This document shows positions 63,208-64,000 of a stretch of 64,000 bases of DNA, in pieces. The notes below the pieces were generated by a model. It was given only the letters and a program-made list of their open reading frames with translations. It ran no database searches and was not told the origin of the DNA. The position numbers were made by a program, and so were the translations under genes. Source of the stretch: Entamoeba invadens IP1 (taxonomy: Eukaryota; Evosea; Mastigamoebida; Endamoebidae); assembly GCF_000330505.1 (NCBI RefSeq), contig NW_004443648.1, positions 549,479-613,478 on the forward strand, in the 5' to 3' direction. Every line of letters starts with the position of its first letter. Position 1 is the stretch's first letter.

Positions 63208-63967
63208 CACTCCCTTATTTCATGTGGCGTCATTGAGTTCTCACTTTTATACAACTCAATCATCAAAGTGATACTTAACAAAACGTTCGAATGACTTTCT
63301 TGTTTTATTTCTTTGGTTTTAATAAAAATACTACAATAAATACTAAATTTTACTATTTGTATTAAATGTAGTTATTTACTATATTATAGTTTTTTTATTA
63401 ATAATATTATAAGTATTGTGAATAATAAATATAATTATTAATTGAAATAAAAAAAAATAATTTATAAACAAAAAGTAAATTGGGTATAATAAATCACCAA
63501 AATAGTGTTGTATAATCATTTTGTTGTGATTAATTAATTTTTAAATTAATATGAACCATTATATTAATTTAAACAGATTTTTTGGTGTTTTTGGTGAGTT
63601 ATTAATAAACTATATAATTAATTTAATTAATTATAATATATTTATAAAAGTTTAGTATAGAGTAGAGTCCACATAATAAATAAATTTTATTATTATAACT
63701 CACTTGTATTTTGTTGAACAGTTATTTGGATTTTGTCGAATGAATTATTTTTATCATAATACAAATTTATTGTTGTTATTAGTATAATAAATAAACCATA
63801 TATTTCTTATTAACAAATGGTAAAATCACAACAAATCAAACAATTAAATTTTCTTCTTCTTTAATCTTCATCATACAAAATAACAATATTAAAAGAATAA
63901 CATAGAAACCATATAACAATCAATTTGAAAAATAGAACAAATCACATCTGTTCTATAGAATAGAGTG
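63208..63967. other. AT-rich divergent spacer
   Basis: No feature recognised. The last 60 bases become less AT-rich before a possible gene start at 63968. Confidence 0.5.
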
Positions 63968-64000
63968 ATGATGTCAATACACCCACACCGTGTAGCTATC
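63968..64000 (+). CDS. Possible start of a gene cut by the window end
   Basis: Two adjacent ATGs (63968, 63971) open a frame reading MMSIHPHRVAI to the edge of the window. Too short to identify. Normal base composition and a preceding AT-rich spacer make a real start plausible. Confidence 0.25.
   Translation, partial: MMSIHPHRVAI

Overview
The window is nuclear DNA of an Entamoeba species. E. invadens is the best guess; the species is inferred, not proven. The evidence is very AT-rich spacers between more GC-rich compact genes, small spliceosomal introns that nearly all begin GTTTGT and usually end TAG, short distances from TATA-like boxes to ATGs, GAAC boxes, and typical amoebal families: a CxxC-rich transmembrane kinase, copine-like, TLDc-like, RhoGAP and SPRY proteins. 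No rRNA, tRNA, CRISPR or prokaryotic operon was seen. Genes lie on both strands, mostly as single units, many with one or a few introns. Seventeen introns could be placed by reading frame.

Layout. 1-9 kb: a secreted coiled-coil protein cut by the window edge, two very small candidate genes, a spliced RasGAP-like gene whose largest intron carries a hairpin mobile element, an ATG4 autophagy protease, two unrecognised proteins and a MAK11-type WD protein. 9-14 kb: a beta-propeller protein with an apparent frameshift, SRP19, the protein farnesyltransferase beta subunit and a small basic/acidic coiled-coil protein. 14-19.5 kb: a 1712-residue receptor-like kinase. 20-30 kb: NAF1, a LITAF-domain protein, a UXT-like prefoldin, a short-chain dehydrogenase, EMC6, a Ser/Thr kinase, an ankyrin protein and a pogo-like miniature transposon. 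30-38 kb: an MFS transporter, a DxD glycosyltransferase, a copine-type VWA protein, a RhoGAP and a receptor-like pseudokinase. 38-43 kb: a gene-poor stretch with broken frames, then an orphan gene and a TLDc protein. 43-59.5 kb: a second MFS paralogue, a truncated Aquarius-like helicase, a secreted Lys-rich protein, a PH-CH protein overlapping a JJJ1/DNAJC21 J-protein tail to tail, a SPRY protein, EFL1, UTP5/WDR43, gamma-tubulin and a small spliced gene. 59.5-64 kb: a possible structured RNA, a winged-helix-like orphan and a secretory-pathway glycosyltransferase.

Together the housekeeping genes lean towards ribosome and RNP production (MAK11, NAF1, JJJ1, EFL1, UTP5), protein targeting (SRP19, EMC6, FNTB) and cytoskeleton or signalling (gamma-tubulin, RhoGAP, PH-CH, RasGAP-like, kinases).

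The most unusual items are a single-pass receptor whose ectodomain resembles the natriuretic-receptor/periplasmic-binding fold joined to a dead kinase, an Aquarius-like helicase ending before its second RecA lobe, a RasGAP-like protein without its arginine finger, and two miniature inverted-repeat elements. All family assignments come from reading motifs by eye; no database search was run.
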